Shown: piece by piece, positions 43,348-55,553 of the stretch
Layout: each line of letters opens with the position of its first letter
Position numbering within the stretch: the first letter of the stretch is position 1
From: Brachypterus glaber
Lineage: Eukaryota; Arthropoda; Insecta; Coleoptera; Kateretidae
Reading direction: 5' to 3'
Assembly: GCA_958510825.1 (NCBI GenBank)
Contig: OY294046.1
Span: forward strand, 5,890,001 to 5,954,000
DNA length: 64,000 nucleotides
Program-made: the position numbers and the translations under genes
The notes under the pieces: model-generated
The model's input: the letters and a program-made list of their open reading frames with translations, nothing else
Database searches by the model: none
Told to the model about the DNA's origin: nothing

Positions 43348-44183
43348 AAAGTAAACGTTAAATCGTATAAATTCAGTACGTTGATTGGTTCAATTTCAAG
43401 GTTGAACTAATCAGAGTACTGCATTTCTTACGATTTTACGTCGTATTCGTATGCCCTATCGGATTCCTTGCAAAGTTTTTCAATATCTTTCTAAGCTTTA
43501 AAAGCTTATTTTCAAAATATGCTAGAAAAATAATTAATGCATGTATCAATAAGTGATAGAAAACAATTTTGCTCAAACAATTGTATCAAAAGAGTAAAAA
43601 AATGCATACATAATGTTGAATACTTTCATTGAAATTTAAAGTCTGGTAAAACGGTTCTGGTTCTAGTTCTTGCGACGCGACTCGTCGGTACGGTAAGAGT
43701 TTCAATACCAATTAGGGATGTAAATAATAAAAAATGGTTTTGTCTTTTTTTGTTCTAAAAAGTTTTTTTTTTGTTTTTTATTTTAATACATATAAAAATT
43801 TACAAACGATGGATAACCAGATCCTAGCACTGGTCCTGCAGTCAGGATCCTTAATTTTAAGGATCCTGGGTTAATACATGTATAAAGTGCACTTAGGTAT
43901 AACAAAACAAAATCATAAAATATTCACAAAATTTTAAACGCAATAAATTAACAATCAGATCCTAACCAAACTTATTTATGAGTCATATGGTATTACCAAT
44001 AACGTAAATTTACTCTTATGCCTATGTTCAATGCCTTCACCGTTTACGGCAAAAAATATATCAACGGCATGAACTTGGACTTTTAAACAACGGCGTTGAC
44101 GGTACTGCAGTCACTTCCTCATAAGTAAGCCAACTTCACGTTGTCGGTTTGACGTTCACAAAAGTTTAAATAAATTCGAAAAA
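43348..44183. other. Intergenic region upstream of prefoldin subunit 5
   Basis: Probably contains the promoters of NDUFB2 and PFDN5. AGGATCCTTAATTTTAAGGATCCTGG near 43846-43871 is a small palindrome. No further gene is seen. Confidence 0.4.
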
Positions 44184-47100
44184 ATGGCACAAATATCGGC
44201 TGTAGAACAACCAAACATGAAACAAATAGACTTAACAAGCCTAAATATTCAACAGTTATCCACATTAAAGCAACAATTAGACGGGGTAAATATTTCACAG
44301 CCGACATAACCTAACTAAATGTCGCATGTTTATAAAATATCAAATATCTTTTAGGAAATAAACTTATTTCAAGAATCTCTTGCTTCTCTAAAAATAGCTC
44401 AAACGAAATTTGCAAATTCCGGCGAAACTTTGGAGAAAATGACACCAGAAGCAGAAGGAAAAGAAATTTTAGTTCCATTGACTGAATCTGTATCCTTTTG
44501 GATGTTATTATCAGGTTTAGGTATAACTATAAATAGCCAGAGGGTAAAATAAATTAAAAAGGGGGAGGACACAAGGAGTCGTAAAAGTAAATTTAGTTAC
44601 TTTTTGTCACCAGATACCTTTTCCCATGCCTTTACTTTTTTTGGAGGGGCTGTTAAAAAAAACCCTTGTAACTATGTGTTTACACATCACTTAAATACCG
44701 GAGTTATAAAGATGGTGTTTCTTAATACAGTAGTTAGGATGTGTGTACAATGGTGCACCCAGGGAGGGGACTGGCGGGCAGCAGCCCCCCCCAAGCCCTT
44801 AAATTTAATGTTTTTAAAATGACTTTAACTATTTTGCTTATTAGCTTTTCAAAAAATTTCGCCTGCGGCGCTAATGTCTTGGTTTTTGTTAATAGATTTT
44901 ATAAAATAATATGATCCATCAAAATGGAAAATGTGAATCATCAATATTTCTTAAGATTTTTGCCTGCGGTGTTAAACAGGATCAGTTGTATTTTAAGAGG
45001 TGTTTACCTACCCATTTGAAGATTTATAAAATAATTTGCTTATCCGGAAAAACTATTAAATCTTAAAATTTTCTTGATAAGCAATAATGTGATATTACAA
45101 TTTTAATTAATAGTTTTTGTAAAATTATTTAAATGTAAAATTTTGAGGTGTCTGGGAAATGCAAAATTTTTTTCCTGTGCTAAGCATAATAAGTTGTGTT
45201 TTAAGAGGTTTCAGCTTCTTATTTGAAAATTTATAAAAAATAATTTGCTTTTCGAATTCTTAGAAATTGTTTGTCCTAAAGACTGTAAACTGTAAAAAGT
45301 TTCACCTACGGTGCTAAACTTGATTACCAATGATGTGATATTACAATTTTAATTAATAGATTTATAAGATTATTTACATTTTAAATTCTGAGATGTCTGT
45401 GAAATGTAAAAAAATTAACATTTCACAAAATTTTGCCTGCGGCTCTAAACAAGATAAGTTATAATTTAAGAGCTTTTCTCTACTTATTTGCAATTTTATA
45501 AAATAGTTGGCTTTTTGAATTCTTGGAAATTGCTTAGGGAATGTTCAAGTAAGTAAAAAGTCCAAAATGATCAAAATTTGCGTTACGTAAAACTTGAACG
45601 TTCCCTTATCCTGTAAAACTGTGAACTGTAAAAAAAATTGCCTGCTTCACTAAACTTTTTAAGCAATAATGTGATATTAATATTGTAATTACAATTTTAA
45701 TTAATATATTTTATAAAATTATTTACATGTCTGCAAGTTCCGATATGTCTGGGAAATGTGAAATTTTAGGACTTTCTTATTTCCTCTGTCTATTAGAAGT
45801 TTTTTTTTATTAAATTGTTTTTAAAATTTCGACGTGAAAGTGACCTTGACAATTCTAATCAAAATTGACTGCGGTGCTAAACTTGCTTACCAAAATTACA
45901 AAAAAGTCTGGCTACACCCTGCACCCTTTACTGTTAAAAAGCTAAATAGGCCATAAATAGACCATAAAAAAATACTGTGGCTGTCCCTGGCTCAGCCCCC
46001 CCCACCCCCAAGAAATATCCTGAGTGCGCCACTGCGCCTGTAAACGCACTTTTTTGCAGGATTTATAAATCAGGATTACTAAATCCAATCTCCTTAAACA
46101 GCCATACTTTTTTTTCTATAAGTGTAGGAAAATGTAGGTATTCCTTTGTTTTTACAAAAATTGTTTGGTTACCGCACTAACATTATTTTTCTATGATAAA
46201 TGAATAAATACTTAACGAATCTTACAGATTTATGTTCCAGGAAAACTAGTTGATATTAATAATGTAATTATTGATATAGGAACTAGATACTATGCTGAAA
46301 AGGTGAGTAATGATTTAATATCATCTTTAAAATAGTATATTAATAAATAGTATGGAATAGACAATATTGACTATTCCATACGTGTTGTAGACTATACTTT
46401 TTCTTCGGCTGCAAATATGAAACACTGTATGGCCTTAAACTGTGGACAAGATCAAAAACAATGTTTTTTGTGACTCGACATTCTAAATGCAACAAAACAC
46501 ATATTTTTAAATAAATCAATTAATGTTATTTAATAATTTTATCAAATCAGTACTTAAAAAAGATTTTTATTTAATTTTAGCACATATTTACAAATTATAA
46601 TGCAAAAATTGAAGGTTATGTCAGATTGTTGTGACAGATATCGGGTTTAATTATTTAACAATAGATGGAGCAGTTTTAATTTTTTGAACTAAATTGATAA
46701 AAAACTGGTCAAATATTAAGAAAAACTAATAAACGTTATTTAATTTTAACGCAAAACTTTAAATTGCATTAAATTATTCAATATTTCATGGTAAAATATA
46801 TATATTTTTGCTAATTTTGCTACAGTTTTCTTTACTTTTATAAACAAGAGATGGCACTACATGTGCTCGTTCTAACACTTGATACCGAATATTCATACCG
46901 TATCTAGAGCTAGAATGGATTCATTCTGTGTTTGAAAAGTGTGTGTATTTGCTTACATTCTAAAGCAATCGTAGAAAACATTTTTTTTTTTGCTTTTTGT
47001 TGTTTTTTTGGAAAAATAATTTTTATGGGAGTATTGGTGTAGTGGTCTACCGCGTCTGTACATGACACGTCTACTAGCCAACTAGCGTGAGTTCGATTCT

Positions 47101-49290
47101 CACTAGCGCCGATTTGTCTTTTTCAGTTAATTAATAAGCGGACACTCCCTATAAAAAGTGGTTTCCCTCTACTACTAGCCCACACAACTCCTGGACTTAG
47201 TGGATGCTTAATTAAGTAGAATAGTACGAGGTTAAACAAAAATGTAAAATGCAATAAATTTATTTATTTATTCTTTCTTGAGTCAACTCGACAACCAAAC
47301 AAGCCGTGAGGATATCTAATGCTAAGCATTCCATTATGTACTATTCACAGTAAATGGTATAATATTATTGCATTTTGCCAAATTCAAAAGTTTTAAACAT
47401 TTTTTTTTAATTTTTTTTTTTGGAAAAAAATTGAATTTTTTTTTTTTGATATAGTTTTTTATTTATTTTTTAAGTTTCATAGTAACATAACTTTTCAGTT
47501 TTAACAATAATACGGAGGGATGTTCTCCTCATAGAACTTAATTTTTCCTGAAAATTTCGAGTCGATCGGATAATTCGTTCTTGAGTTATCGTGTTAACAA
47601 AAATCGTGACATCAGACGGACATTTTCAAAGTTTTTTATTTTTTCATGAAACATTTGTATCCAAGAATTTTTTGTCTAGCACTTTTTTTGGCGATTTTGG
47701 GAAATTCGATACTACCGTATAATACTATTCGATCGATAACTACCCTAGTAGAAATTTAACGTTAGAATAACGTTTTTCTAATGTTAGAAAACTGTATAAA
47801 AGTACGTTATAAAATATGTGCAAATGTCCCGCTTTTTAACGTTAGAATCAAACGTTAGATTTTTAAGTTAGAAATACGTTATAAGTACGTTTAATTTCTA
47901 ACTTTCGGAGGGGGCGTGGCCAACTAGGAAATGTCTACCTGCATCATAAAATGGCAGCTGGAGACAAATTTATTCATATGAATAAATCTTAATATATTTT
48001 AGCAATCATAATATTTTTAAACATAATTTCGTTACATTTATTTATAAAATAGCCATCTTTTTAGGTGGCCCTAAATATTTTTCGTGTAATATGCTGATTT
48101 ACTTCGATAAATACGTTTACCTCTCAGAAAAACTTTATATTTAGTTAATATTTATTTATACATTCAGAATCTTAAAATATTTTTTCAATTTTAGTTGCCC
48201 GACTTTTGACTTTTGGAGGATAATATTATGTATTTTATTACGTTTTTGTCAAACGTTAATTTTTAAGGTTATTTATTTTATAACGTTTTTGTATAACGTT
48301 TGAGACTAAAAATAAAAATGTCACTAATCTAATGTTATGTTAAGTTAGATTTATGTACTTATCTACCAGGGTAGTTATTGTGGCATGGTGCGGACTCGGT
48401 TCCGGCAAGAACACGTGACATACGGAAAGACGTGTCTGTCCGTATGTCACGTTTTTCGTCTAAACCAAAGAACTTCTACCTCAAGAATGAACATGATGAA
48501 ATCTACCGTATGCTTTGTTTGAAGCGTGAACCAACTACGGTGAGGGGCTGGTGGGGAGTGTCAATTGTTTACAATTAGTACGCGTAAAGATAGAGAAAGA
48601 ATGTGTAACACACAGTCTAATATCGTAAACTTTGTCAAGCAATACAGTGTTGCCGGTTGCAACACCTGCTTTAGATATTTTATTGTAAATTTTAAGAAAT
48701 ATTAGTTTTATTTGAGTTTTATATGAACTAGTAGTTTAATTTTAATAAATTTAATTATATTACATTATCAAACATAATTATAGTGTCTTAGTATAGTAGT
48801 TTTTTAAAATTTTAATGTAGGTATAAAGATTCATCATAATGATAAAGTGAAAATTACGCAACATCGCTCTGGTCACCAGAAGGTCAAAACTAGCGATACT
48901 TATGTTTACACCAGAAGCAATATCGCGTACGTTTATGTAAACAAACAAACAAAAAGATGACACCTTCATAAACATTGGTCTGAGGTAAAAGTTCTTTGAT
49001 CTAAACGGACGGAAATTTTTAAAAGTTATTTATAATTGTCTTAATAATATCTTGCAGCTCTACTATCAATCATTCGTGTATTCTTGGCCCATTTTTTTGG
49101 TAAAACAATTGTTATTCCTTTATTTTAGGACATTGTTTCGGCAAAGGACTACTTCCAACGCAAAATAAAATTTGTTACTGAACAGATTGAAAAAGTGCAG
49201 GTACTGGGATTTGAAAAGAGCCGTATCAGAGACGCAATTATTGAAATCGCAGAAATGAAAATGGCGCAACAACCCCAACAACAAAGTTGA
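44184..49290 (+). CDS. PFDN5: Prefoldin subunit 5, four exons
   Basis: Alpha-type subunit of the hexameric cytosolic chaperone prefoldin, which passes nascent actin and tubulin to the chaperonin CCT (family knowledge). Exons: 44184-44285, 44355-44489, 46228-46302, 49129-49290; all introns GT-AG and phase 0. The product is 157 residues (human about 154). Recognisable segments: LSTLKQQLDGEINLFQESL at the start of the first coiled coil, GKEILVPLTES, then IYVPGKLVD and DIGTRYYAEK forming the beta-hairpin core across exons 2-3, and DYFQRKIKFVTEQIEKVQ in the second coiled coil, ending in a glutamine-rich tail. Introns 2 (1.7 kb) and 3 (2.8 kb) are filled with transposons, intron 1 is 69 bp. AATAAA at 49446-49451 is a candidate poly(A) signal. 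Confidence 0.96.
44748..46034. mobile_element. hAT-like element with internal tandem repeats, in PFDN5 intron 2
   Basis: Left tip CAATGGTGCACCCAGGGAGG and right tip complementary to CAGTGGCGCACTCAGGATAT, the CAGTGGCGCA type of hAT terminus. Flanking 8-mers TGTGTGTA and CGCCTGTA agree at 5 of 8 positions, so the duplication is decayed or absent. The interior repeats a degenerate unit of roughly 200-270 bp around GCCTGCGGTGCTAAAC at least four times. No transposase. Confidence 0.75.
45536..45605. mobile_element. 70-bp palindromic MITE
   Basis: AGGGAATGTTCAAGT at the left and ACTTGAACGTTCCCT at the right, with AAAATTTGCGTTACGTAA inside. A larger relative is at 60455-60592, and a half copy at 39902-39936. 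Confidence 0.75.
46797..46985 (+). repeat. Dispersed repeat, copy of 36828-37020
   Basis: Same sequence and orientation as 36828-37020, including GGATTCATTCTGTGTTTGAA. It directly precedes the SINE. Confidence 0.8.
47027..47275 (+). mobile_element. tRNA-derived SINE
   Basis: 47027-47110 looks like a tRNA gene: A-box region TTGGTGTAGTGGTCTACCGC, and a perfect T-arm GTGAG-TTCGATT-CTCAC containing the B box GTTCGATTC, but the acceptor ends do not pair and the middle is not a normal anticodon arm. A non-tRNA body with GGACACTCCCTATAAAAAGT follows, and the AT-rich tail AATAAATTTATTTATTTATT near 47252-47272. This is the layout of a tRNA-headed SINE, not a functional tRNA. Confidence 0.75.
47743..48371 (+). 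mobile_element. CCCTRGTAGAAA MITE, 629-bp copy
   Basis: Begins CCCTAGTAGAAATTTAACGT and ends GTACTTATCTACCAGGG, flanked by TA on both sides. It lacks part of the interior present in 9823-10716. It is an uninterrupted relative that shows the empty site for the foldback at 14672. Confidence 0.88.
48413..48452. repeat. Strong short hairpin
   Basis: ACGTGACATACGGA and TCCGTATGTCACGT form a perfect 14-bp stem around a 12-base loop. Confidence 0.8.
48455..49012. repeat. Inverted-repeat element, diverged
   Basis: TCTAAACCAAAGAACTTCTA near 48458 is mirrored by AAAAGTTCTTTGATCTAAAC at 48988-49007, with further similarity inward. Probably an old MITE inside PFDN5 intron 3. Confidence 0.55.
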
Positions 49291-49445
49291 ATTGGTAACA
49301 TATACATTGATTTTTAATTATTTTTCATTTTTACTGAACATGAACTGAATTTCTGAAAGCAATCTAAATCTTTAATAATGCCAGGGCACATTTTGGCACA
49401 TCAAAGTCCAAAATTTTGGCCAATTTTATTGCAAATTAAATCTGT

Positions 49446-49451
49446 AATAAA
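49446..49451 (+). terminator. Candidate poly(A) signal of PFDN5
   Basis: AATAAA 156 nt after the PFDN5 stop codon and 35 bp before a MITE. Confidence 0.45.
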
Positions 49452-49485
49452 TAATTCGGTTTTACCAAGGAAAAAAACATTATTA

Positions 49486-49713
49486 ATGAAGCTGAAGTTT
49501 ACAAAAATTTTTTGCATCGAAAATTCAAATATATTAAAGCACTTGTTCCATAACACGTTTTTAGCGCACTAGTACTTTAGAAAAATCACCGCAAGCGGCT
49601 TGTTTTCTAAACTTGTACTCGTGCGCTAAAAACGTATGTTATGAAACTAGTACTTTAATATACTAAGTATTTAAATTTTCGATGCAAAATAACGTTGCAA
49701 ACTTCAGCTTCAT
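49486..49713. mobile_element. 228-bp foldback MITE with exact 8-bp duplication
   Basis: Tips ATGAAGCTGAAGTTT and the complement AACTTCAGCTTCAT, flanked by CATTATTA at 49478-49485 and 49714-49721. The inner arms include TTTGCATCGAAAATT and AACACGTTTTTAGCGCA. hAT-like duplication length. Confidence 0.9.
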
Positions 49714-49721
49714 CATTATTA

Positions 49722-50329
49722 GGCTTAATTAATATTTATTATGTTCAGTAAAACTGAAATTATTTACAGTAATATTAAAAAAAAACTATTTTTCTCTGTA
49801 ATAATTTATTTTAATAATAATTTGATTTTGTGATGAATTTTAAATAGGTAATAAAAAATAAAACTCAAGCCTTTAAGAATAAAACACAGTATTTATAACA
49901 ATTATTTATTTATTATTTATTGTTGTGCACTATTTTAAAAGTTTTTATTTACATAGGGTCCTTGCATTTACAGTCTACAATAATTAATTAATAACATATA
50001 AATAAATAAATAAAAAAAAACAATAATTAATAATACAGCATATTTATAATAGAAGCTCATCATATCGTCGTAAAATTAGTTAGATATCTTACAACATTTT
50101 GTATAATTTGTTAAAACATGCCAAAAAACTGCATAATTTAAGGTAACATCCCTATAAAAAAAATCAGATTCAAACGGATTAAAAATAAAATTATTTAAAC
50201 CCGTTTGAATTGGTTTGAATTAGTTTGAATTATTTCTATTTGCAGCAAGTTATCAAAATTAATCCGATTCAATTCGTTTCAACTAGTCTGGAATTTTTTA
50301 ACTCACGCTAACTTAATTTTATTTTTCTA
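49722..50329. other. Intergenic AT-rich stretch
   Basis: Very AT-rich, with repeated GTTTGAATT words at 50198-50240. No gene. Confidence 0.4.
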
Positions 50330-50830
50330 TTTTGCGACCCTTATAAGCTCATATTCGCACGCATTTTGCGTGTTCTTCTAGGCCCATAAGAGGTTAGTAC
50401 TTTTTTTTCTTTCGGGTTGGCAAGAGAACAAAATAATATCGCTTGACGTTTTCCGTACAAATGTCAACGTCGCTTTAAAGTTTAATTTTCTACAAAATTT
50501 TGTGTTTAGGTTATTTTTTACCGTGTTAAAATTGTGGTTTGGTTACTTGAAGTGAAAAAGAGAAGAGATAATTATAAAGTATATCAAAATATCATCTGTT
50601 CTTAGAATTTTAAACATGGTGGAACTGTAATGCCAACCCAAAACAAAAATCCCTAAATCAGTCATCAATTTAAATGTAAGTTATTTTTAAATTTTAGAGC
50701 AAAACAGAAAGAATTTAATAAAGCACTCGTTTAATAACACGATTTCAGTGCACTAGTATTTTAGAAAACTCGTGTACTCGTGCGCTAAAAACGTATGTTA
50801 TGAAACTAGTACTATAATATAATATTATGT
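50330..50830 (+). repeat. About 500-bp dispersed repeat, inverted copy at 60900-61325
   Basis: Contains GCGACCCTTATAAGCTCAT, AAACACAAAATTTTGTAG in complement, and the terminal TATGAAACTAGTACT word. The reverse complement is found at 60900-61325. The right part also resembles the arm of the MITE at 49486. Confidence 0.75.
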
Positions 50831-52740
50831 GGACGGCATGTTGCGTTAATTATAAAATGCTGTTTGTAATTTTAATGGACGAAATAATAGGACATTTAAG
50901 TAACATATAATTTTTCTTTAAAATAAATAGTAATGGTCAGTTTATGGTCCGAGTTAACAAGAAAAATTAATCATCACATCACTGCACATGATGCTTGGAG
51001 ATTAAGTAATACCGCTAGAAATCATTTTTTTTTGGAGGGGGCAGAAAAAAAATCCAAACTTAAGATTACCACTTTCCCAACTTTATACCCAAGATTCAGA
51101 TTTTCCAACTTTTTTTATGCCGGCAAAATGCTAATGCCCAAAAAAGGCACCAACTTCATATGTTTTTCTAGGGTCACTCGATTGGTTATTGCTTGGTTGT
51201 TTGATGTCTAGTTTGTATGTTAGTGTGTTTTGGTGGTTGGGACTTTAATTCAGGCGAAAACTACCAGAAACCCAAACGGCTAACCACCAAAACCCTAGAC
51301 AAAGTAACAACTGATCGAGTTGTATATTTCTTAACCCATCAGTGGATTTTCCCAATTTGTCAGGTGGATTATCCCAACTCGAGAGTATTGAGGGGGGGGG
51401 GTGCGCCTCTTCCGTTAAATTCGGAGTATAAACCAACACTTATTTCTTTCATGCAAAAAATTGCTGTTTAGCTTATGGATAACTCACAGGTTACACTGTA
51501 ATTTCAATAATATAAAATAACAAAGGATAAAATTTCTGCTGTATAGAAATCTATATAAAATTACATTATCTAATATAAAATTTAAGCTAATAGTTTTAAT
51601 ATTGAATATTTTAGTTTAAAACAAATTAATTCTATGTGCTTGGGTTTAGACTGCTATTGATATAGATGCAAGTCCTTTGCAAAACAACTTTACACTACGA
51701 TATTTCAAGATCGTTCACAAAGATTTGAAATTTTAAAATGTTTTTACCTCGTAGAAAATCTTTGGAACAAATTTTAACCCTACAATGTTGATTTTTCAGA
51801 ATTAAAAATAAAATTTCAAATCATGTGTAAAAAGGGCTGCAAGGACCTTAACAAATACTTAGAAAAATATTATTGAATAATTTACATAAACAATGTTTTT
51901 ATAGCATACCAACTGATCGTATTTTTTTACGTAGGATATAAGATTTAAAAATTATTTTTTTTTCTATCTAATAGAACAGTTAACATTTCTATAAAAACAA
52001 ATGAAGTTTTCTGACCGAAAAATACCCTATTTTTTAGCATTTTACTTTTCTGCTCGTTACCATGACAGCAAGGGCAAAATTGAATTTTGCGCGTTAGAGT
52101 GTAGGCAACCGGCAAGTCAATCGTAAAACAGCTGTCAACCTGACAGTGTCAATTATATGCTACGAGATGTTGTGTTCTGCCTTTTTTTAGTATAAAATTA
52201 TTATTTATCTTTAATCAAATCTCAATTTCGTGTGCTAAATATTTATGTGTTACTAAAACATTTCTTAACAAACAGATCTATTTCTTGAACTGTTTTCACT
52301 AAAACTGAACCTCATCCATATCTCCTAAGGACGACTGAGCATTTTTTCTCTCAAATTTCCACGATAAGTAAACTCATTTTAAATTAAAATAAAGATAAAA
52401 AACACTGTTTCTACTACTCATATAACAGCAAAAAATAAACAAACATCTGACATATTTTGACGTTTTCTAAAAGATGACACAAGACCCACTATAATCTATG
52501 AAAAATTGTTTGTCCCGATATTTAATGCCACCACTGTAGCTTGTGTGCTACAATATGCACTGTAGGGTTAAGTCACTATGCTGAAGGGTCATTAAATCAT
52601 AACAGTGAAAAGTTCCGTAAAGGACTTGCAGCTCTACACAGCTATAATAGCTGTTATTTCTTAAATAAATATTCAAAAAATATATAAAAACAGATTTTAG
52701 AATATACAAATCACTCGATTTCTCGTGTTAATATTAAAGC
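50831..52740. other. 1.9-kb intergenic stretch without recognised gene
   Basis: ORFs at 50933-51211 and 51217-51471 overlap low-complexity or repeat-like sequence and show no family motif. GTGGATTTTCCCA and GTGGATTATCCCA (51342-51376) are a short imperfect repeat. Confidence 0.45.
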
Positions 52741-53152
52741 AATGGAGCTCTCTACAACTAGAATTATGAAACAAAAGACGTCTACCCTATCTCTATCTCA
52801 TTTGTGCTACACTTTCCAGCCAACCAAATAAATACTGTATTTGTTTTTCACACAACAAATACAGTATTTATTTGGTTGGCCGGAAAGTGTAGCAGTGAGA
52901 GGCACGAACGAACATAGCTAATGTGAATCTGTAGAATAAGATAATTCTACTAAAATTTAGATGGCGCCAGTAATTTCTTTAATAAAAATAAATAGTTACA
53001 CTTTTCGCCCGGCCAAGTAAATATTGAATTTGTTCAACAAAGAACAAATACAGAATTTGTTTGGTTGGGTGGAAGTGGGAGTGTATGTATGTCTTCTATC
53101 CTTTTTGGGTAGAACTTTTGTCCCTGTCTAATCTAACGGGAGAAATCTCCAT
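52741..53152 (+). mobile_element. MITE of about 410 bp, copy of 37858-38266
   Basis: Starts AATGGAGCTCTCTACAACTA and ends GGGAGAAATCTCCATT. Full-length match to the copy at 37858-38266. Here the hairpin arm CCAACCAAATAAATACTGTA is better preserved. Confidence 0.82.
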
Positions 53153-53702
53153 TAATAGTAATTATATACCAAGGTAGAGAATACATTTTTTATAGCCGAA
53201 GCTATAATAATCTTCTCTACCGTAGTTTTAAAATTAGATTTTTTCACTACTAGCACTATTTAACTATTTTTATTTAAATAATAAAATAAACTATTAACAG
53301 AAATGGTATATATTGAAATTTTCACAAAAATCAAGTAGCCTTGATCAATGACATTTGGTTAAATAAATACTTTGAACTGACGTTTAAAAATTTAGTTTTT
53401 TTTTTTAATTTTCATAATATTTAGCTAATTATTGATTGTATTAATTGGTAATAATTATAATTAATTATATTTAATAAATACAAAGTTATTTAAAGCTATT
53501 TTCTTGGGTTTATTTAGTAAAAGTTGCACAAAGAACTGAAACATCTAAAGTGACAGAAATTAATTGTTTATAAAATTTACTCCTACTAGGAGAGAAAAAA
53601 ATATTATTGCTATAGGTGAAGAAAATTGATTTCACAGTCTGAAAACATGATAAATAATGGTATGTTCTAAAGCTAGTAGTGAAAAAAATAAAATTTATAC
53701 CA

Positions 53703-53799
53703 ATCATGACAAGAGTAACCGTTTTTAATAGACTTTGGTGTTTTGATTCCGAAAATGCACGTATTTTTTTTTGTTACATGGGGTAACAGACCAAAAAGT
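53703..53799 (+). repeat. 97-bp direct repeat, first copy
   Basis: Starts ATCATGACAAGAGTAACCGT and ends AACAGACCAAAAAGT. I see no difference from 54676-54772. Confidence 0.9.
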
Positions 53800-54107
53800 C
53801 CAATAAGCTACAAGTGCGCTGAAACATTTTTTAACAAAAAACATATTCAATATTAAAGAAATTAGCTGCAAGGATATGTGTTTAAACTATTTTATTTACA
53901 ATTATTTATTTGCTAGAATAAATAAATTAATCTAAATAAAATTGTATTAAAAAGAAATAAATATAAATTTTAATATTAACTTAAATATTTTATACAGTCT
54001 TGGATTTAAAATAATATACAATTTTTAAATTTACCTATACATATTTCACAGCATTCCTGGACTTTTAACTGTTAACAGCTAAATACAGAAAACTTGCTTT
54101 TGGTAAG

Positions 54108-54242
54108 TGCCTATTCACAGACTCGCATAAGAACATAATACATAACAATGCGATGCCGTGATGTGCCGCCAAGTATTTTGTAAGCCAATCACGGCATCGC
54201 ATTCTTATGTTTTACGTTCTTATGCAAGCTTCTAGATAGGCC
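54108..54242. mobile_element. Short MITE, sister of 21218-21332
   Basis: Ends GTGCCTATTCACAGACTCGC and ATGCAAGCTTCTAGATAGGC; inner stem CAATGCGATGCCGTG with CACGGCATCGCATT. Confidence 0.75.
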
Positions 54243-54675
54243 TTAAATAATGTTTAACGAACTTCTGTAAAGTCTATGGTCAAGACTGTTGACTCAGTCG
54301 CAGCGTGGTATTAGTAAGGGACGGGTGTGACCGCTTTTGCGGATTTACTCCAGCATCAGCATTGCAATCATTGATGTGCACAGGACTTGATTAATTTTAT
54401 TTTTTATTTTATGTAATGTCGTGAAAGTGTTCGTTTAATTGTAAAGTTTTAAGTGAGTCGTCATTATTAATATGTGATGTTAAATTTAAATTCAATTTAT
54501 TTCATTGTAGATGTTGTAGATTTTTCTGTAGAGCTACTTTATCTTACTGTTCGTTCAGGAACTCCGTGATTTATTTTAAAAAATGTATTGCTTGTAGCTC
54601 GGATTATACAATAGTCTAAAAAAAACACATAAAAATAACCACAAACCACAAACAAAAATTAAAAAAATAATAATA

Positions 54676-54772
54676 ATCATGACAAGAGTAACCGTTTTTA
54701 ATAGACTTTGGTGTTTTGATTCCGAAAATGCACGTATTTTTTTTTGTTACATGGGGTAACAGACCAAAAAGT
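54676..54772 (+). repeat. 97-bp direct repeat, second copy
   Basis: Same sequence as 53703-53799. The 876 bp between the two carry a MITE (54108-54242) and AT-rich sequence. Confidence 0.9.
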
Positions 54773-55033
54773 GACTATAAAAATCCTTGATGTACAGGGT
54801 GGTCCCACTTTCAGTACTCAAAGTTAGATCACCTTGTACATAATATCTAAATTTTATCAATTGGCACCTGGGTAGAATGTGAAAAATTCAAGGTCGTCTA
54901 TAGCTTACACGCAAAGTTTTACCTCTTCCTTCCCCTTGCCTCAGCTCACAGGTGCCAGTTAGTAAAAAGTATAAATTACTTAAAGGATATAATATTATAT
55001 GGCATAATATGAAATGAAATATATAGAATATAC

Positions 55034-55287
55034 CAAAGAACTAACAACTCTTCTCTCTAGAATACGCATACCGTTAATATAAAGTATCGCCAACATCTCG
55101 GTTTGTTTGTAAACAAATAGTAGGTATATTCAGGCCTGAACAATAACAATTACCAGTAACTGTAATTGTTGTCTCTGTTAGAACAAAGCTGTGCGAGTAA
55201 GACAGACAAATTTATTTGTTGGCTACGTTTTTGTCAGCTTTTACAAATGAAATGCCTATTCTAGAGAGAAGAGTTATTAGTTCGTTG
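55034..55287. mobile_element. 254-bp hAT-like MITE with exact 8-bp duplication
   Basis: Starts CAAAGAACTAACAACTCTTC and ends GAGTTATTAGTTCGTTG, flanked by GAATATAC at 55026-55033 and 55288-55295. Same family and length as 32548-32801. Confidence 0.93.
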
Positions 55288-55553
55288 GAATATACATTAT
55301 TGGGGGTATTTTAACCTGTTACAAAAAAAAACATAATAAGGACATCATTTTTGTTTTCAGCATGTCAAAATTCATTAAAAACAATCCCAGATTATTATTA
55401 TTTCTATTCTTTTTTTGTGGTTTAGTATAATCTGCTCATCAATCCGGCCATTTAATGGTACTTTAAGATGATTATGCGTACATTTTTGCTATCAGCGTGA
55501 TGAAGATAAGTAGCACTAACTCAACACCTGCAACAGAGAAAACGTATTAAATA

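Larger units (their letters stand above)
46303..49128 (+). other. PFDN5 intron 3 (2.8 kb)
   Basis: Donor GTGAGTAATG, acceptor TTTATTTTAG. From left to right: AT-rich sequence, the dispersed repeat 46797-46985, a tRNA-derived SINE head at 47027-47110, AT-rich sequence to 47742, a CCCTAGTAGAAA MITE 47743-48371, a hairpin 48413-48452 and an inverted-repeat element to about 49012. Confidence 0.75.

Noticed and set aside
47027..47110. Functional tRNA gene
   Set aside because: The T-arm is good but the acceptor ends do not pair and no normal anticodon arm forms; it is followed by SINE-like sequence.
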